From: Euperipatoides rowelli | Taxonomy: Eukaryota > Onychophora > Udeonychophora > Euonychophora > Peripatopsidae | Direction: 5' to 3' (one strand) | Assembly (NCBI GenBank): GCA_003024985.2 | Contig: PXIH01S0047784.1 | DNA: 11,878 nucleotides | Shown here: positions 1-8,250 of the stretch, one piece after another | Layout of the letters: the number at the start of each line of letters is the position of its first letter | Position numbering within the stretch: the stretch's first letter is position 1 | Program-made: the position numbers and the translations under genes | Notes under the pieces: model-generated | Seen by the model: the letters and a program-made list of their open reading frames with translations, nothing else | Told to the model about the DNA's origin: nothing | Databases searched by the model: none

Positions 1-450
1 CTGATGCATGATTCTCACAACTGCCTGGTTATTATTATAAGCGAGGGAACCCTCAGCCACACTGCATAATTCTAGGCCAAGGCCTTATCACACATATGAC
101 GTTAGTCAGCAGTAGATGGAGTTATTTGCAAACAAAAAGGCTTTATGATATTTCTTTCATCAGCTGACGATACTTGTAGCCGGAGATTACTTCTCGGGTC
201 ATTCACTCTGACCCAACAACACCAACAGGTCTTGCAGGAAGATCTCGGCATTGATTCATGCAATTGAGTGCGTGTGATCAGTTTACACTGTGTACATAAA
301 CATGCCAAATTAAGTCACATTGCCATGACTGATCACAGCTTATATCGAAGCCATGACAAAAATATGTAAATCCAGCGTAAATGAAGATGGATCGACTCCT
401 GAGCACATAACTCAAATAAACTATTGTATAACCATTACATCATCATAATA

Positions 451-831
451 TGTAACAATTTATAACTGGACATTGTTACTGTATGTAATAAGATTTATCT
501 GAATGTCCGTATCTTACTAAAAGATTTTAAATAGTGAAGCTTTGACAAAAAGGTTGCTAGGCTTCTAGTCAATGTTGCATCACAGAATAAGGTGGACGAC
601 GGTCATGTAGATCAGCAGCGAGTACAGAGGCAAACAGTGGTTGAGGATTAGACTAAAGCATTGGTCAGGAACAGATTATAAGGTCAGCAGGATGAATTTC
701 TGGAACTTGACTAAGGCTAACCCGGGAAATAACCTCATGGTGAACGAACCCAGGACACTGCCGAGTGTAACACTTTGCCTTGTAATACATGAGCCAAACA
801 ATTGAATAAATAAAATGTTGTTGTCTTTACA
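451..831 (+). mobile_element. Possible decayed solo LTR or other retroelement 3' end
   Basis: The first ~830 bp of the window are less AT-rich than the DNA that follows and look foreign to it. The block ends with AATAAATAAA (804-813), a GT-rich stretch (tgttgttgtc) and TTTACA. That order (polyadenylation signal, GT-rich tract, terminal CA) is usual for the right half of an LTR. A matching TGTAAC start lies at 451. The five bases before it (taata) agree at four of five positions with the five after 831 (tatta). The internal region, primer-binding site and second LTR are not visible. It could equally be the end of another repeat or of a non-coding transcript. Positions 1-450 have similar composition and remain unexplained. 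Confidence 0.25.
804..813 (+). terminator. Polyadenylation-type signal AATAAATAAA
   Basis: Overlapping AATAAA hexamers are followed within about 5-20 bp by a GT-rich tract (tgttgttgtc). This is the usual arrangement for eukaryotic 3' end formation. It would end a transcript coming from the left, perhaps a retroelement. AATAAA is common by chance in DNA this AT-rich. Confidence 0.3.
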
Positions 832-1089
832 TATTAAACTATACACAGTTTAATGTGTGGCTGGGGAAGGGGGTGATAGTTCAACTTGTCTTGAAGTCAA
901 ACAATCCCATGCTAACAAAAATGTAGTTATCTACCAAAAAAAAGTTTTCAGTTGATAGAATTAAAAAACATGTTGAAAGGATTTTTTAAATTTGGTTTTC
1001 TTATCTGTAACAATTAAGAAATAGAACTCAAATTTCTGGTATTATTTTAAATATTTGCAAAATGATTTTACTTTCTTGTTTTGTTGTAG

Positions 1090-1300
1090 ATGAAGAATTT
1101 TATTCTTTCAATGCTCCAACAGAAGAATTTTATAGCAAAAAGATAACAAATAAATTAGTTCAACAAATTCAAGATCCACTAGTTTTATCAGCTAATGCTT
1201 TACCTGAATGGTGTGAAGAATTGACTTATTCCTGTCCAATGCTTTTCCCATTTGAAACTAGGCAGCTATATTTTACATGTACAGCATTTGGAGCATCTAG
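1090..1300 (+). CDS. HECTD1: HECTD1 orthologue, internal exon A (region just before the HECT domain)
   Basis: Internal exon of a HECT-type E3 ubiquitin ligase, an enzyme that takes ubiquitin from an E2 onto its own cysteine and passes it to substrate lysines. The acceptor is ttttgttgtag ending at 1089, after a T-rich tract; the donor is gtaagt at 1301. The first two bases finish a split codon, 69 full codons follow, and the last two bases (AG) start an Arg codon completed by exon B. The peptide includes [30 protein letters not shown] and [17 protein letters not shown]. As I recall the family, [15 protein letters not shown] is typical of HECTD1, whereas the relative TRIP12 has a clearly different sequence here. 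The preceding exon is not recognisable in the window. An ATG at 1062 lies in the intron, upstream of the acceptor, and is not a start. There are no in-frame stops. The identification comes from remembered family sequence, not a search. Confidence 0.93.
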
Positions 1301-2231
1301 GTAAGTAAAATCATCCCTTGTAAAACATTGATTTATAATGAATTGTTAATTAATTGCACTACTTTTTTGTTCACCCCATTAAGTTGCTAAAAATCATCAT
1401 AAATGGCTTTCAGTGGACAATAGAAAAGGTGTCCAGCAAGATTTCTAATAAAGTAGCAATGCTTGACATATTTTTGATTAAGAAAGGAATTAAGAACATA
1501 CAGTATATAAATTATTTTTTCATTAAGTGATTGTGATAAAAATAGTTGAAGGTACAAATAGAAATATTTTAAATAAAAAGCTTAAAAGCAAAGATTGTAA
1601 ATTTGATATGCAGCGCTTTACATCAGCTTTATGACGACTCTCTGCCAACATTCAATTGCATTTTAAAATATGTTATCATCTTTTTAATCTACATGACAAA
1701 TTAGTAAGCCTTCACATTCTATAATTATTTTGATAGAAATTAGCAATCACTTGTTGTGTTCTTCAATAATTCTGTTGTCTATAATTGTGTAGCTTGTATC
1801 ATTAAAAACTATAATAGAGCCTTATATCCTCAACAGGCTAAGGTTCTAACCTTTAAGGTTCTCCTAATGACATTTGTGAATTGTGTGAACTGCATTTTTT
1901 TTTTTAAAAAAAATGACCGTAATTTTAAAAATGGTAGTACACTAAAAGAAATTTTGTTATTCTAAAAACATGTAAATTAAATTTGTAAATTGAATGCTGT
2001 TATACCTGTTTATACCATATAATTTGTATCGTATTTGGATACAAAATAATTTAGAGAGAAATACAAATATTACTATATCTTTAGTGACATTCTGCAATCC
2101 TTGTCAATATCCTCTTTGCAGAAAATTGAGTTATCACTTATAAATAGATTATACCAAATTTTCCATAGATATAGATTTTAATTAATCTTGCTTTTTGAAT
2201 TTATTGTAAATATTTTTATCTTTTATTCTAG
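1301..2231 (+). other. HECTD1 intron between exons A and B (931 bp)
   Basis: This is a GT-AG intron (gtaagt to ttctag) interrupting an Arg codon after its second base. The interior is strongly AT-rich, with poly-T and poly-A runs such as that around 1896-1912. I see no transposon termini, no coding exon and no RNA gene. The 69-codon open frame at 1756-1965 has low-complexity composition and no recognisable motif, so I do not call it a gene. Confidence 0.85.
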
Positions 2232-2430
2232 GGCTATCGTATGGTTACAGAATCAACGAGATGCTAGTTTAGAACGTAATCGAGGCCCTTCGCCTCGAAG
2301 AGATGATACTCATGAATATAGAGTTGGGAGATTAAAACACGAACGGGTGACTGTTCCTCGAGGAGAAATGCTTTTAGATTGGGCTATGCAGGTTATGAAA
2401 GTTCATGCAGGTCGGAAAAGTATCTTGGAG
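2232..2430 (+). CDS. HECTD1: HECTD1 orthologue, internal exon B (linker into the HECT domain)
   Basis: Second HECTD1 exon. The acceptor tttattctag ends at 2231. The first base (G) completes the Arg codon begun at 1299, giving [14 protein letters not shown] across the junction, as expected for HECTD1. Sixty-six full codons follow and end in GAG at 2430. The donor is gtatag at 2431, weaker than the other two; if this intron were retained, translation would stop at TAG 2434-2436 after one extra Val. The peptide includes a basic segment ([12 protein letters not shown]) and the conserved [18 protein letters not shown] and [12 protein letters not shown]. These residues lead into the HECT N-lobe. 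The [12 protein letters not shown] part is the least conserved against the human sequence as I remember it. The orientation, frame and order with exons A and C make a pseudogene unlikely. Confidence 0.95.
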
Positions 2431-2510
2431 GTATAGTCATTTTTAAAAAATATAAGCAGTTTTATTTTGTATAAGTTATAGAATGGTTAAATACTCTTTT
2501 TTTTTTGCAG

Positions 2511-2650
2511 CACTCTGGTAGTGAAGATATAACATTTATTGTTACATACGGTAATGGGTCAGGGCTGTGCTCACACTGTTAAAAGAATCCATGCAGCAGA
2601 TTCTCCTAAATAATGGAGAATAAAAAAAGGAAAAGAATATTGCATGAAGG
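2511..2650 (+). other. Possible alternative terminal exon of HECTD1 (intronic polyadenylation)
   Basis: A strong acceptor (ctctttttttttttgcag, ending at 2510) lies 80 bp past the exon B donor. Spliced in phase 0, it would add 23 codons beginning HSGSEDITFIVTYGNGSG and stop at TAA 2580-2582. AATAAA lies at 2619-2624, with a G/T-rich tract at about 2650-2661 and a second AATAAA at 2724-2729. Use of this exon would give a HECTD1 protein ending just before the HECT domain, so without ligase activity. An open run of 23 codons is not significant in itself, and nothing here is recognised from other species. GTAATG at 2551 could also act as a donor, making a 40-nt frameshifting exon. Confidence 0.2.
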
Positions 2651-2938
2651 GGTTTTTTCCAAAACTAATTAAATATATAGTGCTGTAAGGAAACTCTTTC
2701 ATCCCAAGAGAAACTGTATACTAAATAAATAAGCACTAGGCACGTAGAAAATATATAGAGAGGATTTTTTAAAAAAAGAAAAGAAAAAAATTAAATGGTT
2801 TGAAACAATTGGATAAAACGGGCTGTAGCAAGAAAAGAATTTAAGATGGCCATCAAACACTATTTTTTATTACATTATACCTGAGTTATATAAATTTTGG
2901 TCATAATGAAGTGTTCGATCATAAGTAGATGTTTGACT

Positions 2939-2946
2939 GTCTAGAA
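2939..2946. repeat. Target site duplication (left copy) of the hAT element
   Basis: The sequence gtctagaa lies directly outside the left terminal inverted repeat. An identical copy lies directly outside the right end. Confidence 0.85.
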
Positions 2947-3752
2947 CAGGCCTGGGCAAACTTTTTTGACTAAGGGCCAGATTGAAATTATGGGAAAGTT
3001 TGGAGGGCCGAGTTAATGTATGGTCCAGTGGGGAGGGGTAGCAAAAAAAAATATTTTGAGCATTTGAACTTTGGTGTCCTGTGATTTAAAAAAAAAAATT
3101 CCAATATTCTATCAATATGGTAAGCCATAAGTTCAAAATTAGCATGACTAATAGATAGGACTAATAAATTCAATTCTTTATCAAGCCATAAATAAATAAA
3201 ATTTACTTACCTCAATTTAAATTTAGTTTNATTGATGGAATAAGCTGGTTTTCATAACCAGTCACCATTATTAGGCTGAAAACTTTAAATGCAACTCAAT
3301 GTGGCCATGTTTCTCAGTTTCCTCGTAGACATCTTTGAAGTTGGTGAGATATAAACACTACCAAAAACCTCTATTAACGCTAACTTATATTTACAACATG
3401 ATTTGCTACAAATCAAAATGATCGTCAGTTAGAAAAATGGGGGATACCATCGATCGTAATCAACAAGCTTGGATTGTAAATTAAAATAAACCTGGTATTA
3501 AAACTTAATTAATCACAAAGACTTTTTAAAGCACAGAATAATTAAAGGGAGTATTTTATTTTGATTTCATTTTGTTATATAAAACCTACTGTCTTTAAAA
3601 TGTAGAAAGAATTGAGGTACCGTTGTTGAATAAAAAAAAAAACTCATATAATTAGTGCGCGGGCCGAATTTATTTATTAATTTTGTCGCGGGCCGGACAA
3701 TATTTCGAAATGGGCCGCAACTGGCCCGCGGGCCTGAATTTGCCCAGCCCTG
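2947..3752. mobile_element. Non-autonomous hAT-type DNA transposon, complete
   Basis: This 806-bp element has inverted ends CAGGCCTGGGCAAA (left) and, read inward from the right, CAGGGCTGGGCAAA, which match at 13 of 14 positions. It is flanked by a perfect 8-bp direct repeat, gtctagaa, at 2939-2946 and 3753-3760. Eight-base duplications and CAGgg..GGGCAAA ends are standard for hAT elements. GGGCC motifs crowd both ends (about 2973, 3005, 3661, 3690, 3712, 3731), as expected of subterminal transposase-binding sites, and include a 12-bp palindrome at 3723-3734. The interior is AT-rich and has no transposase reading frame, so it would depend on a transposase from elsewhere. There is one N at 3230. 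The specific family cannot be named without a repeat library. Confidence 0.85.
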
Positions 3753-3760
3753 GTCTAGAA
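3753..3760. repeat. Target site duplication (right copy) of the hAT element
   Basis: The sequence gtctagaa lies directly outside the right terminal inverted repeat and is identical to the left copy. Confidence 0.85.
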
Positions 3761-4252
3761 TAACAACATTTTTTTTTATTTAGGCTATATAATAAACAAG
3801 GTCGATATTTAAGATAAACTTGTCTCTATGCTAAAAATTAATTTAATAATCAATTACATTACCATAAATGTTGAACAATATTCCATGATTGCTGAAATCC
3901 TAATCGGAGAAGAGCAGAATCCAGAGAGACTACATCCACTTTATCACAACAATTGTGTATGTATAGGTTTTATTTATCTAGGTACACCAATGAAACAGAG
4001 TTACTATCCAAATTGGGTCTATTAAATTCCAGGTAATCCATACATTTATATTGTATAATTAAGCTTAATGGGTATATCTCTGTTGTCCAATTTCATTTAA
4101 TGAGTCTGCTGATATAAATAATAATACGTAAACATAATGACCTATATACTGTATGTATATATAATTTTTTAAAAAAAAAGGAAGTCAATAGTCAATTTTA
4201 GTAGTAAGACTAATCCTTCACCTTGTCCATTAGGTTAACGCATACGACAGGG

Positions 4253-4282
4253 TATAAAAGTTTACAGCTAATTCTGTTCAGT
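4253..4282 (+). promoter_or_regulatory. TATA box plus initiator-like core promoter patch
   Basis: TATAAAAG at 4253-4260 is followed by TTCAGT, with its A at 4280, 27 bp after the first T of the TATA box. TCAGT is the arthropod-type initiator core and the spacing fits. The patch lies in a local island (about 4215-4350) that is GC-richer than its surroundings and includes the palindrome ccaacgttgg (4299-4308). No reading frame follows it. It could be the promoter of an old mobile element, a nested non-coding transcript, or chance. Confidence 0.2.
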
Positions 4283-6410
4283 AACAAGGATCAACCATCC
4301 AACGTTGGTACGCCCCTGAACCTTCCCTGTGTCTGACATGGGGGGGGATAGGAGACAACAGTAATTTTTTTTTAAATAGTTAGCATTCTTGTAGTGTAGA
4401 TCTTTCATGGCTATGTATAGTCAATATGAAACATTATGCACTAGACCTTTTTTTGTATATTAAGCTCTTTTTTTTAATACCAATAATATGTAGGGAAAGA
4501 AAGTAGCTAGTTTGAACAGTTTTACTACAATTTTAGTTTGAGTAATGCCTCTTTTTTTTTTTGTAACTTGTATTTCCCATTTTTGATCTTATCATTTTTA
4601 TTAAATCTTAAGATTTTCTAATAAGGGAAAAATTCACATATTTTTATTAATATATACAGTATATACTGTACTGTACATTTTATTGAATAGCAGTTGGTGG
4701 TGGTTTGCATAGACTGCGTAGAAAATAAGTTAAACTGTTTGATTAGCGAGTTGCTAATGAAATAAATATTTGATTAGCATTTTTATATTTTGATTTGCAG
4801 TATTATTTCTGACAGAGCATATATCAATCAATTTTCCAATTAGTTCATGCTTAGTATTTTGGCTGTAATGAACAATTAATATTCTAAGTTATATGCTAGT
4901 CTACAAATACTTTTTTTTATATGAAAATTTGTTTTAATCAATAAGTATCATATGCACTTTAAAGGAAATGCATTATAGGCCCATAGGTGTAGTGATCCTC
5001 TCCTACTCAAGATCAATCCAAGACATGTTTTAATGCCTACATAATAGAATACTAATGTAGGACAATAATCATTTAGAATAAAATTAATTGATGTATTTGA
5101 TTAGTTATGGGGCCTTTTTCTATATGTAAGTGTAAATAACCTTGTGCTTTTAAAGTATAGGCACTAATTTATTAATAGATTTAGGAATAAAATTATATTT
5201 AAAGAAAGGGATAATAGTCAATCTTGGAATAAAACAAATTAGTTGCTGCTTTAATTCTTTTTTAATTATGTTTATTCCGTTTCATAAATTTTCTTTGTAA
5301 AACACCTTTTTTATTTCTTTATGCAATATGATAATTAATAAATGAAAAACATCACATTCTGATTGGATTGTGTTCTGCCTCAGCTTACTAGATAATGTTT
5401 ATTTAGTTGCAAATTATTTTTATATTCAGAGAAATAGTTTTTATTAAAAATGCAACTGAAATAGCCAGTAAGATCTAGATATCGAATTAGTTGTATATTG
5501 CTGTACAAAATACAAAATAAATGAATCATTAATGAACTTTATTTTCATTTAGAAGTAAATTTTATTTTTTAATGATTTACCAAAAATGAACAATTTTTCT
5601 TCAAATATACTATGAATAATTACATTTTGTTTTGAAAGTATGCTTTGACATCTTAAATTATGTTCAATTTTTCTGCTGGGTTTCTGATATTTGAGGCTCC
5701 ATGACTCATTTACATTCAAAATTTGAGTCTTTCCTATAAAATCAGGATCCCAATGTTAATTTTTCAGGACTCAACATAACCACTTATTAAAAGATGAGTT
5801 GTTTTCTGTTCAAGTACAGTGCAGACACCTACAACGGTGTAGTATTAAAGCCCTCAGTGCATCAATTAAAATTTCAAATTTGTTTAACTTCTTTGCGTTA
5901 GTTTCAAGAATATAATTATCAATTTTTTTATTTAAACAATAGCTAAAAATCATAGCAATACCAGAGAGGCCAATCTTGGAAGATGGCTATCAGTAGTCGG
6001 AAACACCGGGGAAGGGGTTGGGGCGGAAGTGAAAAATGGATAGAATTCTGGTCATTTTTAAGTGCTTATGAATATGGAAAACTGGAATATTAAATTATAT
6101 TTTTTTATATGTAGTTAACCTATTTATGCATAAACCAGTAAATGAAATGGATGGGAGAGGAGAGAAGTAGCAATAGTAAAAGTTTACTGTAGTCATCCCA
6201 AATATCACTGCAGAAAATTTTACTATTGTTTCCTTCACAAACATAATCCACATTTTACCACCAAGCATGTACGCCCCTCTATCAATCTATTATTTCTTAA
6301 TTAACTATACAGTAATAACATACCGGTATTAGATTTTATAGTTAGTTAGCAAAAGTCTAATGTCCATAATTAATATACCTTTAATTTCAAAGAAATAGTT
6401 TCTGGACTAT

Positions 6411-6437
6411 TTTTCACAGGTTAAGGACCTGTGAAAA
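6411..6437. repeat. Perfect hairpin upstream of HECTD1 exon C
   Basis: The arms ttttcacaggt (6411-6421) and acctgtgaaaa (6427-6437) are exact reverse complements, 11 bp each, around a 5-base loop (taagg). The hairpin sits in the intron about 110 bp before the exon C acceptor. It is too short for a microRNA precursor. A role in folding the pre-mRNA near the splice site is possible but not shown. Confidence 0.7.
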
Positions 6438-6546
6438 TTAGTAATCAGAATGAATCAAATTCTTAGATCAAAAAATTAGTAGAAATTAAAATGATTTTGT
6501 GCAATGTAGCTTAATGTATTTATGTTTTCCTTTTATTTTTGAATAG

Positions 6547-6684
6547 GTTGAATTTCAAGGTGAAGAAGGTACTGGCCTTGGTCCAACATTAGAATTTTAT
6601 GCTTTAGTTGCTGCTGAATTACAGAGAAAAGATTTAGGAAAATGGTTGTGTGATGATGATATACATGATGAATCAGAGAGAGAG
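6547..6684 (+). CDS. HECTD1: HECTD1 orthologue, internal exon C (start of the HECT catalytic domain)
   Basis: Third HECTD1 exon: 46 full codons between the acceptor tttgaatag (ends 6546) and the donor gtaagg (6685). It joins exon B in phase 0, giving [19 protein letters not shown] across the junction. [19 protein letters not shown] is the hallmark start of the HECT N-lobe, the part that binds the E2. The end, [17 protein letters not shown], matches the HECTD1-type continuation. The rest of the N-lobe and the C-lobe with the catalytic cysteine must lie beyond 11878, because no following exon can be recognised in the next 5.2 kb. The exon is easy to miss because it contains no ATG and is short; a 67-codon open frame on the opposite strand here is only its shadow. 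A perfect hairpin sits about 110 bp upstream of the acceptor (6411-6437). Confidence 0.95.
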
Positions 6685-6726
6685 GTAAGGATTGATATTG
6701 AAAGGTATTTTTTTCCCCTTTCATTA

Positions 6727-6739
6727 ACACACACACACA
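6727..6739. repeat. AC dinucleotide microsatellite
   Basis: A short run of about six AC units lies just inside the intron after exon C. Confidence 0.8.
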
Positions 6740-6758
6740 GTATATGAACTATTTAATA

Positions 6759-7491
6759 TATTACCGTAGAATGCCGACCAAGAACGGCCCACTAAGCATG
6801 GGCGCCCTCTATTTCTTGGCAAAACATTGTAAATAGTGCCATTGCCGAACAATAATGCCATCACTGCACTTTGACTTTATCACTCTGAAAGAAATCAAAG
6901 TTGTATCCAAACAAGAGCGCCACCCTAAATTTTTGCTTCATTTTACCTCATCTAAGATTCAGGACAGTGTATCTAAACAAGGGCGCCATGTTTTACGTCA
7001 GCTAGATGAATATTAAAACACATAGTCATACAAGCGTGCCGTTTAGAAAATACTGCCTAGCCAATCTAGTTTCCAATGATATACGGTAATAAAATCAATA
7101 ACATTGAATCATCATAAACAGAATGAAAGAGGGCTGTAAATTAAAAAGGGAAAGCTTTAACTTAGACGGCGCTTTTACTAGGCACATACAGAATATCAGG
7201 CAATCTTTATTGATGTGAGACGTAATGTTTTGGTGTGTACCACCAGCCATAATGGCATTTTCAAGATAATTTCCTAAAGTTTTGGGAAACATGTCCAAGC
7301 AAGGGCGCCATTTTGAAAAACAATCTTTTTAAGGAATTCTGATTATAGCCAAACAAGAGTGCCAGGTCAGTTTTGCAATGCATTGTGGTAAATCTAAGGT
7401 TTACTAGCATGGAGCCGAACAAGAGCGCCACCCCCATTTGCCCCCAAACAAATAAGAGNGNATGCGCCCTTGCTCAGCATTTACGGTATTA
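6759..7491. mobile_element. DNA transposon or MITE with TACCGTA ends and repeated CAAGGGCGCCA motifs
   Basis: The left end reads TATTACCGTAGAATGCCGAC and the right end, read inward, reads TAATACCGTAAATGCTGAGC. They are imperfect inverted repeats of about 27 bp with one indel. Both run on into a CAAGRRCGSC-type word. Inside, a 16-bp motif close to CCAAACAAGAGCGCCA recurs on the plus strand at 6907-6922, 6973-6988, 7295-7310, 7349-7364 and 7415-7430, with weaker copies at 6793-6805 and 7029-7040. An inverted copy lies in the right terminal repeat near 7465-7475. Two neighbouring pairs are exactly 66 bp apart. No transposase reading frame is seen. Flanking TA bases could be the target duplication. 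N bases at 7459 and 7461 blur the right end. Repeated subterminal motifs of this kind usually bind transposase. Confidence 0.6.
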
Positions 7492-8183
7492 TATCAACTT
7501 GTCAAGTACTGTATACTGTATATTAATCTTCTCACAAAAATTAAAAGAAAATATTTCATTATTACATATAAAGGATTTGAATGGAAAAATTACTTAAAAC
7601 TTTGAAAATATTTTTTTACTTTAGTAATTTATTTATGAATTAATTAGAATCATTTTATATTTTCTTAAACACTGTATAAACTGTTAATTCTTTTTAAGTT
7701 ACCCTATCTTTTTTTTTTTTTTTTGGCATAAAAATTATAAATTCTGCCAGTTCTAAAGCCAAACTTACAGTATAATATAAAAACAAATTTGGGCTGTTTA
7801 TTATTAAAGCCAAAGGGCTTAAGTTAGAACATTTTCTGTATGCCCTCAAATTTAAAGTAATACCTCAATTAACGTGAGAGATAGGTTCTTCCAAATCCTT
7901 GGTTTAGTGTAAATACATAAAAATAATGTGTTCTTTTTCTGAGAAAAAGTCAACATTTTCAATACATAATTTATGTTAAAATCAATTTTTAAATAACTTG
8001 TTAAAAAAAAAAGATGTGAAAATTATATAAAAATACATTCAGTGTAATTTAATAAAAGTTTATAAATGGGGGGAAAAAAGTGATTTATTTTTAAATTTGC
8101 ATCTTTTATTTTAATAAACAGAACAGATTTTATTTTTCTCATCTCGATATAAATGGCTATTTTGAATACTAGAAAAAGTGTCT

Positions 8184-8206
8184 ATAATAATAATAATAAT
8201 AATAAT
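8184..8206 (-). repeat. ATT (TAA) microsatellite, LINE tail
   Basis: About 7.5 units of ATA/TAA on the plus strand read as ATT repeats on the LINE strand. They lie directly after the hairpin and mark the 3' terminus of the retrotransposon. Confidence 0.8.
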
Positions 8207-8214
8207 GAGATAAC

Positions 8215-8250
8215 GGGTCCTTCACTCAGCAAGGTGCTCCTCCAGGACCC
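8215..8250 (-). repeat. LINE 3'-terminal stem-loop
   Basis: GGGTCCT (8215-8221) pairs with AGGACCC (8244-8250), a perfect 7-bp stem. A smaller AGC/GCT stem lies inside it (8228-8230 with 8236-8238). It sits next to the ATT tail, where several LINE families carry a hairpin recognised by their reverse transcriptase when they insert. That role is inferred from position. Confidence 0.6.

Larger units (their letters stand above)
2431..6546 (+). other. HECTD1 intron between exons B and C (4116 bp)
   Basis: This is a GT-AG intron in phase 0. It holds a possible alternative terminal exon (2511-~2650), a hAT-type element (2947-3752), a TATA/initiator-like patch (4253-4282) and a hairpin near the 3' end (6411-6437). 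The stretches 3761-4190, 4360-5950 and 6060-6400 are AT-rich and I see no feature in them beyond simple homopolymer runs and repeated TACAGTA/TACTGTA words. A slightly GC-richer patch at about 5960-6030 has no motif I recognise. Confidence 0.85.

Noticed and set aside
102-308. 68-codon open frame on the minus strand
   Set aside because: Cys-rich, with no recognisable domain, and inside a block that looks like repeat DNA. The frame VRVNDPRSNLRLQVSSADE might be transposon-derived, but I could not place it in any family.
1756-1965. 69-codon open frame in the intron between exons A and B
   Set aside because: Composition follows the local AT bias (Phe, Asn, Lys runs), with no motif, splice context or homology that I can see.
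2988-3173. 61-codon minus-strand frame within the hAT element
   Set aside because: It crosses the GGGCC-rich subterminal region and poly-A tracts and shows no transposase features.
3270-3360. Minus-strand open stretch containing FKDVYEETEKHGH inside the hAT element
   Set aside because: It looks protein-like but is under 30 codons, and I could not relate it to a hAT transposase; chance cannot be excluded.
6533-6736. 67-codon minus-strand frame
   Set aside because: Antisense shadow of HECTD1 exon C.
7373-7597. 74-codon plus-strand frame
   Set aside because: It runs over the end of the motif-array element and across N bases, with no protein features.
7860-7920. Possible transposon fragment (acctcaattaacgtgagag and the following ttggtttagtgtaaa)
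   Set aside because: It vaguely recalls 'ttaacgcgag'-type DNA repeats, but no second end or target duplication could be found.
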